This document shows positions 24,156 through 37,745 of a DNA stretch of 64,000 bases, piece after piece; within the stretch, counting starts at the first letter, position 1; the number at the start of each line of letters is the position of its first letter. The translations under genes were made by a program, and so were the position numbers. This stretch comes from Spodoptera frugiperda (lineage: Eukaryota > Arthropoda > Insecta > Lepidoptera > Noctuidae). Where the stretch lies: positions 3,410,001 to 3,474,000 of the forward strand of contig NC_064234.1 in assembly GCF_023101765.2 (NCBI RefSeq), read 5' to 3'. The notes under the pieces were generated by a model. That model made no database searches, had not been told where the DNA came from, and worked only from the letters and a program-made list of their open reading frames with translations.

Positions 24156-25490
24156 CACTTGGAACTGGTACACGGGCTCGCTGCCTGTACCAACCAGAAG
24201 GAAAATAAATCTTCCACACGTTGAGACATTTATGTGCTACTGGAAAACTGTTGTTTCAATATGTACTGCCTGTTATAGTATGTTACTAGATTTTAATAAA
24301 TGCAGCTGTTTGTAATTACAGCTTATCTAACGTTGACCGTGAACGTACTGTTAGTTTGATTGACAAGATATATATCATTTTCATTTTGATTAAAATAAGC
24401 CGTAATTTTATTTTGATAAACGGATGAGGGGTGAATAATGCTATATAGCATAAGACTTTCATAGCAGAAAAAGGAGCTATGTCCTACCACCCAACAATCA
24501 TTGGCAAATACAAACGCATCACACATGTCAGGCGGAAAAGCATCCTGTATATGGTATAGATACTAGCATCAAATATGTTTATGTATTTTATAGAGGATTA
24601 TTTCGTGTTAGTATATGTAACCTATGTTGATTCATCCATAAATAATGTGCAATGAAACACTCCCACTAGTATAATATTACTTACAAGGAAACTGTGTAAG
24701 GATATTATTCATTCACATACATACATATATACATGAACGTAAAGTAAATAATATCGAGATATTGTATATTTAACTATCATAGGGTGAAAATTACGTAAGA
24801 CTGGAGGGTACAACAGTACTAGAGTTCAGGTAAGCTAAAAGCTTGAACAAAAGTTATCTCAGTGTACCCTTTTCACGGATCTAAGTCATCGTAACTAACG
24901 CGACATTTGCATTAGTAGGTGACCTTATAATGCTCTCGACCTACACACACATCGACATTTCGCAGATACGATCATGTGTATGGATGTGTGACCTTTACAC
25001 TCAGTGACATTCTATGATATTTTCAGCCAAACCCCCTTTTTGTGTTCCAGTAGATAAGTTTGTGTTTTAATGAAGTCTAAACTATGCAGAACCTTGATAA
25101 GTAAAATTAGATTTTCTTGTATGACCACTGACATGAGTATCGTCGGCGTTAAAGCAGTACTTAGTCGGTGTCACTCAGTTTATGCCTATTTTCAAGTAGA
25201 AGGGGTTTGTATAGCACTTATTAAAAAGGCCTAAAATAAACCCGTCAAGTCTAACTTTTGTGTTATGATATCGATAAATAAATCGTGACATAACATCACC
25301 ACCCGCACCATACATACGCTTACGAAGCGTGGCTTCTGTTCAAAGTAATTTGTCAGCCACTAAGTCTTAGAGACACAATTTATAGGCAATTTCGTAGCAA
25401 CCCGAGGCAATATGAAGTATATGCTCTGTCCTCGGCTAGTCGTGGTCATCATTTATATGGTGGTGTAATACTGAGCTCATCATAATGGAC
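24156..25490. repeat. Tandem array unit 2 (~1.34 kb)
   Basis: Collinear with unit 1. Long identical blocks are separated by short insertions and deletions rather than scattered substitutions. Offset from unit 1 falls from 1422 near the start to about 1340 near the end, so unit 2 has lost about 80 bp net. Confidence 0.8.
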
Positions 25491-25915
25491 TCTCCAGGAA
25501 CCGGGTGGGCGGGCCGCGGCCTGTCTCTGACACGTTGAGACATTCTATAGGTCTACACTGTCGTGTTGTGATGAAGCCTGTTAAATGTTGTGACTTCAAT
25601 AAATGCAGCTGTTTGTAAACTGTTTCTAACGTTTGAATTGCAGTTTTACAAATAATACGTACTTATTGAAAAAATAAGCCGAGATCTTTGATAAACGGAT
25701 GAGGGGTGAATAATTATATAGGATAAGAAGTTTAGCAGAAAAAGGACAGCCCTACACCCAACAATCATCTGTTGACTGATCATCAGTGCGGAGGTTATAA
25801 TGATAGATACTAGATTAATATGTTAATCATTCATGGAGGATAGACACGCGTTAGTATACGTAATATCGTGATTCTATTAATGTGCTGAAACACTCCCAAT
25901 AGTATAATAGGTAGT
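25491..25915. repeat. Tandem array unit 3 (partial, ~0.42 kb)
   Basis: Follows unit 2 at GGACTCTCCA and is collinear with its first part, sharing ACACGTTGAGACATT, AAATGCAGCTGTTTGTAA and CGGATGAGGGGTGAATAA (24421 in unit 2, 25696 here). Similarity ends near AGTATAATA at about 25910. Confidence 0.75.
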
Positions 25916-28900
25916 TTCATTACCTTTAATTAGATTTTCAGCCAAGAATAGGAACTCGGAATAAGTAACCTATTTATAGGTCCCGAAATAATGCCGTGTG
26001 TGGCACATTGCCGTAATAGAATAGAAAAGCTCTTGGCGCCAACTAACTCGATAGCCCAAACTTACTGCTAACTCACTTCGGAACGCCGCCCGCCGTACTT
26101 TGGGAAACACTAGATTTTTACGAGTTTTGTTCTCTCCAAACTTATTTCTTCTATTGAATATAAACGGAGTGGCAGCTTGCTAACTTGTAACTTGTGACAT
26201 GAACACACGTCACGCTGCGACTGACGTGACTTCTGTTGGTGTGACTTTTCTACGAAATTAATGTCAAATATACGCGCGACCTACTACTCGTATTCTTTTA
26301 CTTTTGCGATCAAATGTTCCTATACAATAACATATTCCTCTTTGTATTTATTTTTAAAAATAGCACACGAGAGTTATGTTCCGAAAATCAACTCCGACTG
26401 TTAATATTTCAGTTACAATTTCAATATTATTTTAATTACTTCATTCAGTATCGTATTTAAAAATGGTAGCGTAGCATTGTTAAATATTAAACAACGAGCA
26501 GGAATAAAATAAAAACGTTGGCCTCACAGAATCCATGATAATGTAAACAATGGATAATATAATATATGCCGCCATATTGCCACACAGCTGGGGGCGGGTC
26601 GGCAGGGTTGTATTGAAACACATCGCGATTTCAACGGTCAGTTGGTTTGTTAATAATGAACATGTTTGACGCTGTCGGCGATTTGATTTTGTTAGCTTCG
26701 GATATTTGACCCGGCGCCGGATATATATTGCTTTAAAACGGTTCACGGAGGCTTTGTAAACGTCGAAATAATCTCCATTTTGGACGGCAGATGGGAAACG
26801 GCTGCGAGTGACAACGAACTTCTAATATTGGTGTCGAATCATATCAAGATTAGAATAATATCCTATATCTTGAAATTTGTAATAAATGTCAAAATTTTAG
26901 TAAAATTTATTTTGCATCGTCCGCCGTCGCGATGAAGAAGATTAAACAACGTTCAGAGGATTACTTACTTCAGTTTTATTTTAAAAAAGGATTATGAACA
27001 ATTTCCTTTTAAACATAATCCGTTCCGCAAACAATGCAGCTTACATTTTGCTTAACAACAAAGTTCTTTCAACTGTCTCTTTCAATTTACTCCACGATGC
27101 AGCATTACTTTGATAAACAGCTGATACATACATTCGTGTAAAAGTTAAAAAACAGCTTTGACTGCGTTATGAGATCGTAAAGTGGAGCGATGACAGGCTC
27201 GCGTCTCGCTCGTCACGCTCGTAAAGCAGGAGACGGAGCTCGGCAGACAGACAGCGTGCACTTCTGTCGGCCCGGGACCGAACTAATAATGCACTACAAA
27301 CAAATGTATTACCAACCGACAACGACACTGCAGAAGGTCTATTTTGCTTTGTTCTTGGCTTGAATGCCAGAAAGCCAGTTACGCTAATTATACTCGTGAT
27401 TTATTTACAACTTTGACTGTCGATAGAGAATTGTTGAAGGCGGTAATCGAATAAGTATACTGTATCTACGATGCAGAAGTAAACAAGTCTTGGTTATTTC
27501 TAAAATAGTTTCCTTACTATTGAGATAATTACCTCATTATAGACAAAGACCAGTGTTTTTTAATTTTCTTAACTTCAAGTGATTGATATTATTAAACCTT
27601 CTGATTTATTTGTTGTGTGAGTTAGTGTCTACCATATGAGACGGGCATCTGATGGATATTTCGTACTTTAGTAAATAAAACCTCTTGCTGTCTGGAACTT
27701 CACCGACTGCAGTCATCCGTCGTAATACGAGTAGTAGCTAATATCTAAGAGAAAATATGTTATATATACCCATTCGTCATACATGCTATGTATGTAGTTT
27801 TCAGAAATTTATAGATTTTGTCTTATTCTTAAGTTAAATTTTCTGAATTATTCTTCTAAAAATAGAAAATACCAGATGTGTAACGAGAACAAAGTGGGTA
27901 ATAATTAGTGTCTTTTATTTTTTTATGGCGGTTTATTAAAATTACGATATCCATAAACATTTCAGTAGTCAAGGCAAAAAAAGTAAGATTTTATGACGTC
28001 TTCATAGGAAAAAATGTATATAAACCAATTTACTAAACATTCTGAATGTAATGTACAGAAACTTAGATTTATGTTCTACTTGAATCCAGTCGCCTCAGCT
28101 ATATACTTGTGTCGTATGTCTACTACATAGGTACCTAGCCTAGAACTATAAACATCTATTTTTTGCTATCATCATATTAGATCATAAATTCTTTATCTGA
28201 GCTCATATCGTAAGGCAAGCAATATACATCGGGTGTATCTAGACAGAATAGAAAATATGTTCTTGGCCAATGTCCTATTTCGATCCTATCTCGGCGAATC
28301 AATCTACCGTCGAGCGCTTCTATAGTTTTCCTATTCGTAGATCAAATACAATTTTGTGATTTAAATGTATAGAGCGGTGGAATACGTGTAGTAGAGATTT
28401 TGTTCGAACATTTCGGAGTTTATGGAGAGATTCGTCAGCTCGGCTCGAGGTACGGACCCTCGTCAGTACCGACACAGTCGGATCAGTACAGCGAGTCCGT
28501 TAGCTCGTAGTGCAGGTAGCGATACTTAGGATTCCATTCAGTCTGGAAAATTGGATGGATAAAGTACCACTGCATCCGGAGGAGACGGAATAAGAAGCCA
28601 TTTTGTTTACTATCGAAGTTTCAGTTCCGTTCATAAAGTCTGGAACAATTCCAAAAGTTGGAGAGCTCGCAGCTCACCGAGACCAGTTTATTTATGGACA
28701 AAAATGCTTCGCACTAGACTTGCTCTACCTGCTACCTCGGTGTTTAATTAACAAGTTAAAGCATAAATAGATAAATTGGTATTACATGTAACGGATCTAG
28801 ATAAGTGGTTGCCCTTAGGAATAGGCCCTTCTAATACAAATTGTGTTAGGTCCGTCGTGATCGCCGTGATCAAATCGAGTTTATCTGATAAAGGGAGACA

Positions 28901-30127
28901 GGTAATTACTGGCCTTCTGGGACGGCTCGGGTTGGGCTCCAGCCTCAGCTCGCCCTTTATTTGACAATTTTCGATACTCGATCCATTATCCGATACGCTT
29001 GCGTGCGATCGTATAATTATTTCCAGCGTCGTCCTACATCTCATAGCCAGTACCTGAATATTTATGTATTTGCTTATGTATCTACGTAGAGCCTACTTTG
29101 ATTTATTACTTTGAGATTTAGGTCAGGGAAAGAAAACGTTTCAAAAAACATCGTACAAGGAATAAACATAGTGCTTCCGAGTATAATAAATTGTTATTTG
29201 TCTGTAACAGTTCCCTGCTGAGAGCTCTCTGCCGCGCGTGCACAGCGAGGTGGCGCGATGTTCGCAGTGTGGGGCCCGCCGGCATTGTCCGGGGACACTT
29301 TCATACAACGACCACAATTATAGCCATTGTAATCTCTATGAAGCAAAATAAGCTGATGATAAAAGGTGCAACGTCTTCCAACCCCTGTTGAACGCGAAAT
29401 TAAAAGAACGATAATGAATTAAATTATGAATTGTGTTAAAAAAAACAGGAAAGGAATGATTAACATCGGCGGAATCCCTCCAAAATGTTATCATAAAAAT
29501 TAAATCGGAGAACTTTGTTTGTAATTTATAACGAGGATAATAATCTAATTAGCGAAGTTTTTAACGATCTCTGTGAAAGTGTTGAGCTCGCTATGTTCCG
29601 CGTTATTTTGTCGAAACTGAGTTGTGTGAAGTACAAACATAGTCACAGGTAAAATAAAGAAAATAAACAAAAGACAGTTGTCTCTGTGCCATTTATTTAC
29701 TTTTTAAACAAGAAAAAAATCACAAAATAAAATTCCACTTTTGAAAGAAGAGTTTATTGCGTGGGCCGTCGGCTTATTTCAGATTTAATGGATTCAAAGT
29801 CTGGACCAACGAGATTAACTCAACATCAACTCATCTTGCTTAGAAATTACAAAAATAAAAATCTATTGTGAAACTCAAAAACAAAGCAAGTACACTTGAT
29901 GTTGGCCGGTTGGGAATAGATTTAGAGATTACTTATTAGCTGGAAAATATTTATTGTGAAACTCATAAATAAGTAATGCTTGAATTAATAATCGCAGTCG
30001 TCTGAGTGGGTCGTGATGTGGTAAGCTCGTCATAAACACCGCACCCGTCCACATGAGCTGTTGAGCTGTGATCGCGATTTTTGTCACGTCAGTAACGCGC
30101 GAATAATCCGTGCAGCGCGCCGCCCAG
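25916..30127. other. Non-coding stretch; possible conserved patch 28750-29045
   Basis: GC-rich patches lie at about 27185-27290 and 28435-28510. The segment 28748-29044 is open on both strands (98 codons minus, 62 codons plus) and is less AT-rich than its flanks, but no domain is recognisable. At 29215-29300 another GC-rich patch. No RNA gene seen. Confidence 0.45.
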
Positions 30128-30162
30128 CACGCCTCGCCACGCCTCGCACGCCTCGACACGCG
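30128..30162. repeat. Short CACGCCTCG minisatellite
   Basis: Three to four consecutive imperfect units of CACGCCTCG(C/A) in a GC-rich island, ending CACGCGCGC. Confidence 0.8.
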
Positions 30163-31281
30163 CGCAGCACAACAACCATCCGTCTTGTTTTGCATTCGAC
30201 ACTATTTCCGAATAATATCAATATTATTGAAAAAGGAGCGCCGACGTGAGCCGCTTCTCATATGTGCCTTGTAACGAGGGGACGTGGAATCTGTGTCAGC
30301 TCTACATGATACGAGTGCGAATACAGTCGCCGTACGCATTGAGACGTGACACCCGGTTTAGTATTTTCTAATTGTAGCGCACTACAAAACAACGAGTCTT
30401 GTTTAAATTAATTTCAACTAGTAACAGGTGTTAAAGCTTTAAGTTTTAGTTAATTGTCAATAGTTAGTAGTTGTTTAAAGGAGTTTCCAAATTGCTGCTA
30501 CGGGGGATTAAATGATAGTGTTGATTCTATTACTTTGAATTCTATTCTATTTTCTATTCTGTAGTATGAATTAATCTTAAATGTGAAAATCTATGGAGAA
30601 GTTTTGCAATCATCTGCGTAATTACGGTTCCATTGAAGATGCTATTACGTAAACTAAACTTGCCATATCCGTTGGACGTCTCCACAAAGGTCGCCGCTCA
30701 CAATTGCTACAGTTACGGACTCCGTTAATATTCAATCAGGCAATCGATCAGAGAGACAATGCGCTGCAGGAGATGATGACGTCACCGGCAGGCGATGGCA
30801 CATTAATCACATATTGTAAGGAGACGAGCGACACACGACACGCAGCCTGCCACTGTGGCGGACAAACGTTGTTATCACTTGAGACGACTACTGTAGCCCA
30901 GTGCGAGGTGCGGTCACACTGGCAGCGAGAGCGACACCACCACATCAATATCTAATTAATTTCGAAGTAACGTACGCTCGAATTCTAGATCAAGTGCTTG
31001 TGATTGTAGTAACAGACGGAACAAAATAATAAACGCAAAAATACAATACACCTAAATATTAATTTAGGAAGAATCGTTATGACATGTGGTGATAACGTTG
31101 TGCCATATGACACCTCAATATTGTTTTCGATATTTCAGATACTTTGATTTCTAGATCATTTCCAGATCGAGCGCTTGGAAAGGATCCTGTATTTAGCGGG
31201 TCCTTGCCTCACGGCCGCCATCTTGGCCAGGTTTACCTCACCACTACACGATTCCCGCACTGCTATTAATTCCATGTTAAC
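30163..31281. other. Non-coding stretch
   Basis: A cAMP-response-element-like TGACGTCA lies at 30777-30784. Overlapping frames on both strands at 30704-30955 carry no domain. Confidence 0.45.
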
Positions 31282-31312
31282 ACATTGAACGCCGTGGTGG
31301 TCACCGGTGACC
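31282..31312. repeat. 31-bp motif copy with 14-bp palindrome GGTCACCGGTGACC
   Basis: GGTCACCGGTGACC (31299-31312) is a perfect palindrome. The 31-bp stretch from ACATTGAACGCC to GTGACC matches 507-537 without gaps at roughly 22 of 31 positions, suggesting two copies of an old repeat. Confidence 0.55.
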
Positions 31313-34300
31313 GACGTTAGCGGACGATTTGCCTTCAACAGTTTTCTATTGGCAGTCAAAGACTTAATGTACGGATGTTCGTGTGCGTATTCTTCCTTGC
31401 AGCTGTCAGTGTGACCATACTAAGTCACAGTTGGTGTACCGGTAACCAGCCGGCGGAGCGCGCCGTACGCGGCGTGTGCTGGGCCGGACAGCCGGAGACG
31501 GCTGCTATTGTTACACGTCACTGTATTATTTATTGTTATTTATTATATATGTATACGTACTGTGTCTTGTTGTCAGTACACTAATTTGGGTTGTATTGAT
31601 GATAACATACTTTCTATGGTGTCAAAAGTAGGTTTGCATTGTATTGTACTGACATAGACAAACTCCACTTTGACAAAAAAGTGTATTCCTGAAAACTTGT
31701 TACCACACTAGTTTTATTCACTTTTACTTAATAATAAAGTTTAATTTCGAATGTATTTAATGCTTGAAAAACAATTATTACGGAACGAGACTGCAGCAAG
31801 CCTTTAAATAAAATAAAGAAAGTGTCACAAAGTATAGGAGAGAAGAAAACGATTGTGTTTAAACCTCCTCACATTTTATACGACACAACAAGTTGAGCGC
31901 CGCACTCCCCCGCCGCGCCCCGCCCGCCGCCTCACAATGAAACACTATTTGAAAAGAAAATCCTCCCTAACTGCACGCCTCTTAGAAAATACTTTATGAT
32001 TTGAAAATACAGCCGCCATTAAAATATGTATAAAGACGGGCTTAGAACATATTCTACTTGGATGTAGCATGAAGCCTTCGTCTGTTATAACTTAACGCGT
32101 CTGTGTATGATTACATTTGATTTGAAATATTTGATTTTGTATCGTCTTCTCAAACGAACTTTACAATTCCTTGTGAGAAAATGTTAATGTTTATTAATAA
32201 TAAAGTTCTGTTAGAAATATTTCATCGCTATTTTCAGTTGAAAAGTTTCACAGAATGGAATATTGTGAGAGCATAGGAAATCAAACAATGGCTTGAAAGG
32301 ATTGTCGCATGCAGCGCACCTGTCGCTGCGACATAATGCCGTAAAAATCGCGCGATGAATAGCGACAGCCCGTCACGGGACCGGTGATGTGTCGCTGTTT
32401 AAGTCATAAGCGGTAGCGGGTAAAATTCTGTAACATATTTTTACGTTTAAGTGCTGCTTGTCCAATAATAATCTATTTTCTATTATGCATATGGCTTACG
32501 AAACTATACAGCAATAATGAACTGTTTTTATTAATTTCTGTGCTAATTTGCTAACTTGTATTACATACAAGGAAAATCATAGTGAAAAACAGATATAATA
32601 GTACTTTTTTGCTTCAGAGGATCGCTTGGTATCTAGAGTGTAAACTGCTTCAAACATAAGTAGTAATGTAGAGCCATCTCCCGCCGACTTGCGCCCCATT
32701 AGTGGCACGACCTATATCTGACACAGTCACGAGATGCCGGACATCTGCTATAAGAGAAAATGCTACAAAATAACTCGAATTGACTTTTCCAAATAAAAAC
32801 TATTTCAGTTTAAATAACTTTGTTTGAATGAAATAAATATTCTCATATTGCTAATTGGGATACTAAAATATTTCACTGAAAATACTGTTCATATTTTGTC
32901 ATTATTTAACAATTTTTGTGTTCTAGTTTAATTTCAGTACACATAGTTAACACATTGCGATTAATTTGTTAATTTGTGGTTAATAATATTGCCACATTTA
33001 CTACAAATTTCCAGTTTAATTATGTTGTGCATTTCGACGTGGCATATTTAGTTGCATGTTGCTATCAAACGGTTCCGATAAAGCATAGCTTTTAAATTGG
33101 TAGTGTTTCGTTAGTTTTTTTCTTTGCAATAAATTGCTGTTGTGTGGGTTCTGGGAATGCAGTTAATTGCCTTTAAAACAGTTCTAGCAATCAATGGCGG
33201 CCGTAATGGCAGGCCGCGCGCCGCCCGCGCCACACACGCCCGCGCCCAGCTCACTATAAATTTTGTTCGCACAATTCGTTTTCATTTCCATTCATTGTCA
33301 CCAGTTTTTGTGGAAACTCACATTGATAAAGAACTCGATTGCTATGCAAATGGACATTTAATTGTCTGTAAATAATCTCTATTTTCGCTCAGAATTGTGG
33401 AAACAATTTTGTTAACGGATGAATTTCTTTACTCTGTTTCAACAGTACCACGTATTGATTTTGTAGAGACTGTTGTCGAAAATAAATAACATTTCCTTCT
33501 ATTGAAATTATATTCCTACTCGACAAGTAGCAAACTGTTTTCTTATTGTGTAAATGGCCACACACGTTACCATTTGGTATCACAATAGAAAAGGTTAAAC
33601 GGTCGACATAGCCAACACGATAAATACTGGTCGATTGTTCCTCGCAGGGTTGCCAAATAGCGCGCAATATTTTTCCATATTACGTAAATATAGTCTGGTT
33701 ACTATCATTCTTATCTAACGCCACTTAGGTACAGTAAGAATTTCCTGAAACAAAATAAGGACTAGTTTAAACAGATGGTTTTTTTATTAGGTCATTTCTT
33801 ATAGTTATTGTTCAACACAATAAGATAAATAACAAAATACCATTGCAAGCTCACATACCATGCTTTTAAATTATTCATTTTTAATATAATATAACGAGAG
33901 CGTTCTCGAAAAGAGGAAAAGAATGAGTTAATCATTCGATGTGAAAGAAAAGCAGTGGCAATCGTAAGCTATTTATGATGAAGGATCATGGACCGATTTG
34001 TAAATACTCGAGAACAATGGACTTCCAGATATTCGGTTCACACAATGTTTATGTTCCCGGCTTTGTTCGGAAACAATTAGGCGATTCTTTTCTCTCACAA
34101 AGAACGAGAATTTCAAAAGATTTCGCTTGAACTGAAAATGCTCTTATGATCTGTTGTACTATGTACTGGAATTGTTCGAATTCAGAATATTGTAGATTTC
34201 AGTAGGTGAATACCTACCTTTGTTTTTTTTCCGATGAAAATACTAGTTTACCGTGTTTATAGAATAGACGAACAATGTAGGTAATGTCTGTCTATTGTTT

Positions 34301-35572
34301 AGCGACGGTGTGTTCACAATCATGTTCTATAAATGTCAAATCATGCTTGCATTCATATCTGAGGCCTTAGAACAAGTTTGCTACACGCTTAACGTGATCG
34401 ACACGAACGTTCATAATATATTCGACGTTCTGATTGACTTGCTCCCATGAACTAATAAATCATATGCAAAGGACTAAGCGCGGTAACATCGATCTTGTTA
34501 AACGTAAAAGCAACTCGTACTAGGCCGACAATATTTTGTATAGCTATAATATCAACATCGTGTATCATAAAACTTGTTGGTTCCCTAATCATATACCCAA
34601 AATAACTCTCAAAAGTAAAAGGAGTACGATACTGATGGATCAGCTGGATACTATATGAAGTAACTCGGGACAAGTGCAAACAACGTTATAAAACTTGCTT
34701 TTATAAAGAAAAGTTAAATCGATTTGTATACTTTCTCCCAATCTTGTATCTCCCGCAAACATGTACTGCAACCTGATGGCCTGATGGCGCATCAATGATG
34801 GATTGAGGAACCAAGTGCTTTATTTATTCACGGGCCGGCGACAGATCACATCGTCATCGACTATGTGATAGATGACGTCACGATCACCCATCATCCATCA
34901 AATAGGTAAAGCAAGTTCCTTGCTCCTTTTCACACGTGTTTTGAGGGCGAGCTCTAATATCAGAATTACATTTTTTTGAGCTGGGTTGGTTTCTACAACC
35001 GACAGGAATATTTCCTTAAAAATATATTTCGAAAGCCGCGTATTTTTACTCGTCTGTCTGACCACCTACAATTCATGTTTATAAATATTTCAAGATTAAA
35101 ACCATTTTCTTTTCCATTTGACCTTTAAAAGCTTGTCAAAAAAGATCCGTTTTGATTATTTTTTCATAAAACTTAGCCTGATGAGCTTATTTTTGTAATC
35201 CAATTAAGATCTGAAATTATGTTTTTGTTTTGAAAGTTTCTTTTTAATTTGTGAAAATAATTTTCTAGATATCGTCTAATTGAATTATTTTATTTTAAAT
35301 TATATTACTTGTTTGTCTGGTTGGAGCCACAATACTTATGGGAGTAAAATTCTGGATTTGATGTTTGAATAAATTATTTATTTACAAAACTTTATCATTT
35401 GTTACCCGTGCCTAGACTTTACATAAATGAATAACATTATTTCAAGTCTTCCAGAGGCGAATAATTACTTTGTCTTTCTTTTCAGACTTACGAAAAGAGA
35501 CGTTAGTTACTTGTCAACTAACTTGTGAATGATAAGTATGAAGAAATATTGATACTCTTTGTTGATGATATA
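31313..35572. other. Non-coding stretch with GC-rich islands
   Basis: GC islands lie at about 31440-31500, 31895-31935 (CCCCGCCGCGCCCCGCCCGC) and 33190-33250 (CCGCGCGCCGCCCGCGCC). A TGACGTCA is at 34873-34880. No exon or RNA gene recognised. Confidence 0.45.
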
Positions 35573-35637
35573 CTTATTGCCATTGAGTTACAAGTTACAT
35601 GGTGCCTTGTAACTTGTAACTCGGGATAAATGTAATA
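35573..35637. repeat. Extended hairpin, miRNA-precursor-like size
   Basis: The core is a perfect 15-bp inverted repeat: GAGTTACAAGTTACA (35585-35599), 8-nt loop TGGTGCCT, TGTAACTTGTAACTC (35608-35622). Outside an asymmetric internal loop the flanks pair again (ACTTATT on the left, AATAAGT on the right), giving about 65 nt in all. I recognise no known insect miRNA in either arm. Confidence 0.7.
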
Positions 35638-37535
35638 AGTTGATCTTTTCCTCTTAGTTTAGTTGTCTATTGTCGGCGCTCGGAACTTGGAAGCAGTCGA
35701 TGATTGTTACCGAGGCGAGGATGTATCGATGTTACGAGTATACGGCTCTATCGTATTACACAGTAACTTAGTTATCAGTTGTGTCAGGACGGAATATTAA
35801 GATTAAACTAACAATTACCTCTCTAATTCCTGGATTTTTTGACGATAGGAGTGCGCACTTCTTATATAACCTTTACCATAACCACCCACGTTACTATTCT
35901 TGCCTCAACAAAGTATATTTTAAGGTAAGGGCAAGGTATATTCCATTGTGATCCTAACATGACTTGCAGCATTCCTTTAATCCCAGATTAGCATGAGAAC
36001 ACAATTCTTTATCCCAACTCCGGGCGCGTGTAAATATAGAAGTAGAGTGTGCATGGACCATTATAAATCATCTGTTTAAATGAAGGCTTCAAACACGGAG
36101 CAATGTTATCGACCAATCATCTCTCAGTTATTTATTAAACGTGATTCAGAAAAAAAATATGTTCTTATAAAGAGTTCTGACGCGCTGCCTAGATATTAAG
36201 TGCATAGATTGAAACCTAATTTGGTTTGGGAGAGTAATTGTCCTTATATAAGTATAAAGTTTATTTGTGATGGACAGACGGACAGATAGATAACTTTGTT
36301 GTTACTTTGGTTTTCTTCGTCAAAGTCATATTAGCTATTGACAGGACGTGTGTTGACAGTAACTTTGCGGAGCGGTCGCAGGCTTCACAATCCCCCATCA
36401 TACCTGCCACACTACAGCTTTTATCATTATTCATTCGAATGATTTTCGTTTCTTTGAGATCTTTACCGCATGTATGTCGGTACATGATCATCGGAGAATG
36501 TTTATCCTCGCGTGTCACCCGCCGGCCATAACTCATGTGCTCTTATATCGTGGACACAAATAGGTCAGTGGTCGCCGCGCGGTGACATCACACATCTCGG
36601 ATAATTATGTCGATTAAAGGAGTATTTTGCTACGTTTGTGATACATTTTGTAGAATACATAAGTAAATAAAAGGTATATACTCTTTCTATCATTGGATCT
36701 AGATATTTTCTCAGAGCTAGAACATTTGTTTTCTAAAATACTGGTACCTAGGTACCTCGTAATCAATTTCGCTTCAATTCATCAGTTGGAAGTCGTGGCA
36801 CAGGTGACATTACAGCGCCGGCTGATGCATTAGTCATGTTCTCCTGCGAACTAGGACACAGCTGCAGGTACTAAGGAGCAGCTACTGTTTTATTACGAGG
36901 AAGTGAGTCCTCGTCGCTCTAAGTGACTACCTAATCAGGACGTAGAATTGGATGGAGCATGGAGCTAGTAAACTGGATTAATCTACTGAAGCACTAGCTG
37001 TAGTACTCTCAAACGTCAGTCAAGTTTAAATCGTTCTCAAAAGTTATGGCACTACGAAGCGGGGAATTTTAAGGAGCGTTTTAATATTTCCAAGTTAAAG
37101 CTCAATGTAGAATACATTCAATAAAACTTGGTTTATTATAACGATTCGTCCAATCTATTAAAATATCTATTAAAAGCAAGATAACGTTTCGGTAAAATAT
37201 AATTGTTTGTGTTGCATAAACTCTGGAACTCGCCAATCACTTTTATTTCTCCATTTGAAAGCATAATGAAACCGTTCGTTTATGTTTAAAAAACAAAACG
37301 TTATTTTACTTCACAGACCATTGCTCGATTTCGTCTGAATCATCAACAAATTTTATCGAAACTCGTTTGAAAAAGCGCAATGAATCGTGAACACTTCATA
37401 TTTATGAATCCGTTCTCAACTTTATGTTGTTTATTTAGTATGCGTTTGCGTCACATGTGGAAACTTATCTCATATGAATCAAATCAGGGAACAGCACTAG
37501 TCACTGCGTGCTTGGGGCGACTTTATAATGGGGGA
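35638..37535. other. Non-coding AT-rich stretch
   Basis: Frames on opposite strands at 36261-36536 are mutual shadows without a domain. Nothing else recognised. Confidence 0.5.
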
Positions 37536-37745
37536 GTCAAAGTCAAAGTCAAAATCATTTATTTCAAATAGACCAGGAAGGCACTTTTGAACGTCAAAGC
37601 AAATATAATAATATTAATAACTTCTGTCTGTCGGTCAGTCCTCTAGTGAAGCTATTTGCTCGTTCCAAAGTGTAGATTCCTATGGAGAAGAACGAGCAAG
37701 AAACTCCATAGGTTACTCTTTTTCAATCAGATTTACAATACAATT
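37536..37745 (+). repeat. Lepidopteran interspersed repeat, copy 1 (GTCAAAGTCAAA type)
   Basis: Begins GTCAAAGTCAAAGTCAAAAT, then CATTTATTTCAAATAGACCA, GGCACTTTTGAACGTCAAA, CTAGTGAAGCTA, and ends GAGAAGAACGAGCAAGAAAC ... TTACTCTTTT. This order is a very common lepidopteran repeat, probably a LINE or SINE 3' end; I cannot name the parent. A second copy lies at 53991-54145 in the same orientation. Confidence 0.75.

Noticed and set aside
22735..25915. CRISPR array or satellite DNA
   Set aside because: Units are 1.3-1.4 kb, few and degenerate; there are no short repeats with spacers.
28463..28500. TCAGT initiator with downstream promoter element
   Set aside because: The only DPE-like AGTCC is two bases out of the required spacing, and no exon follows.
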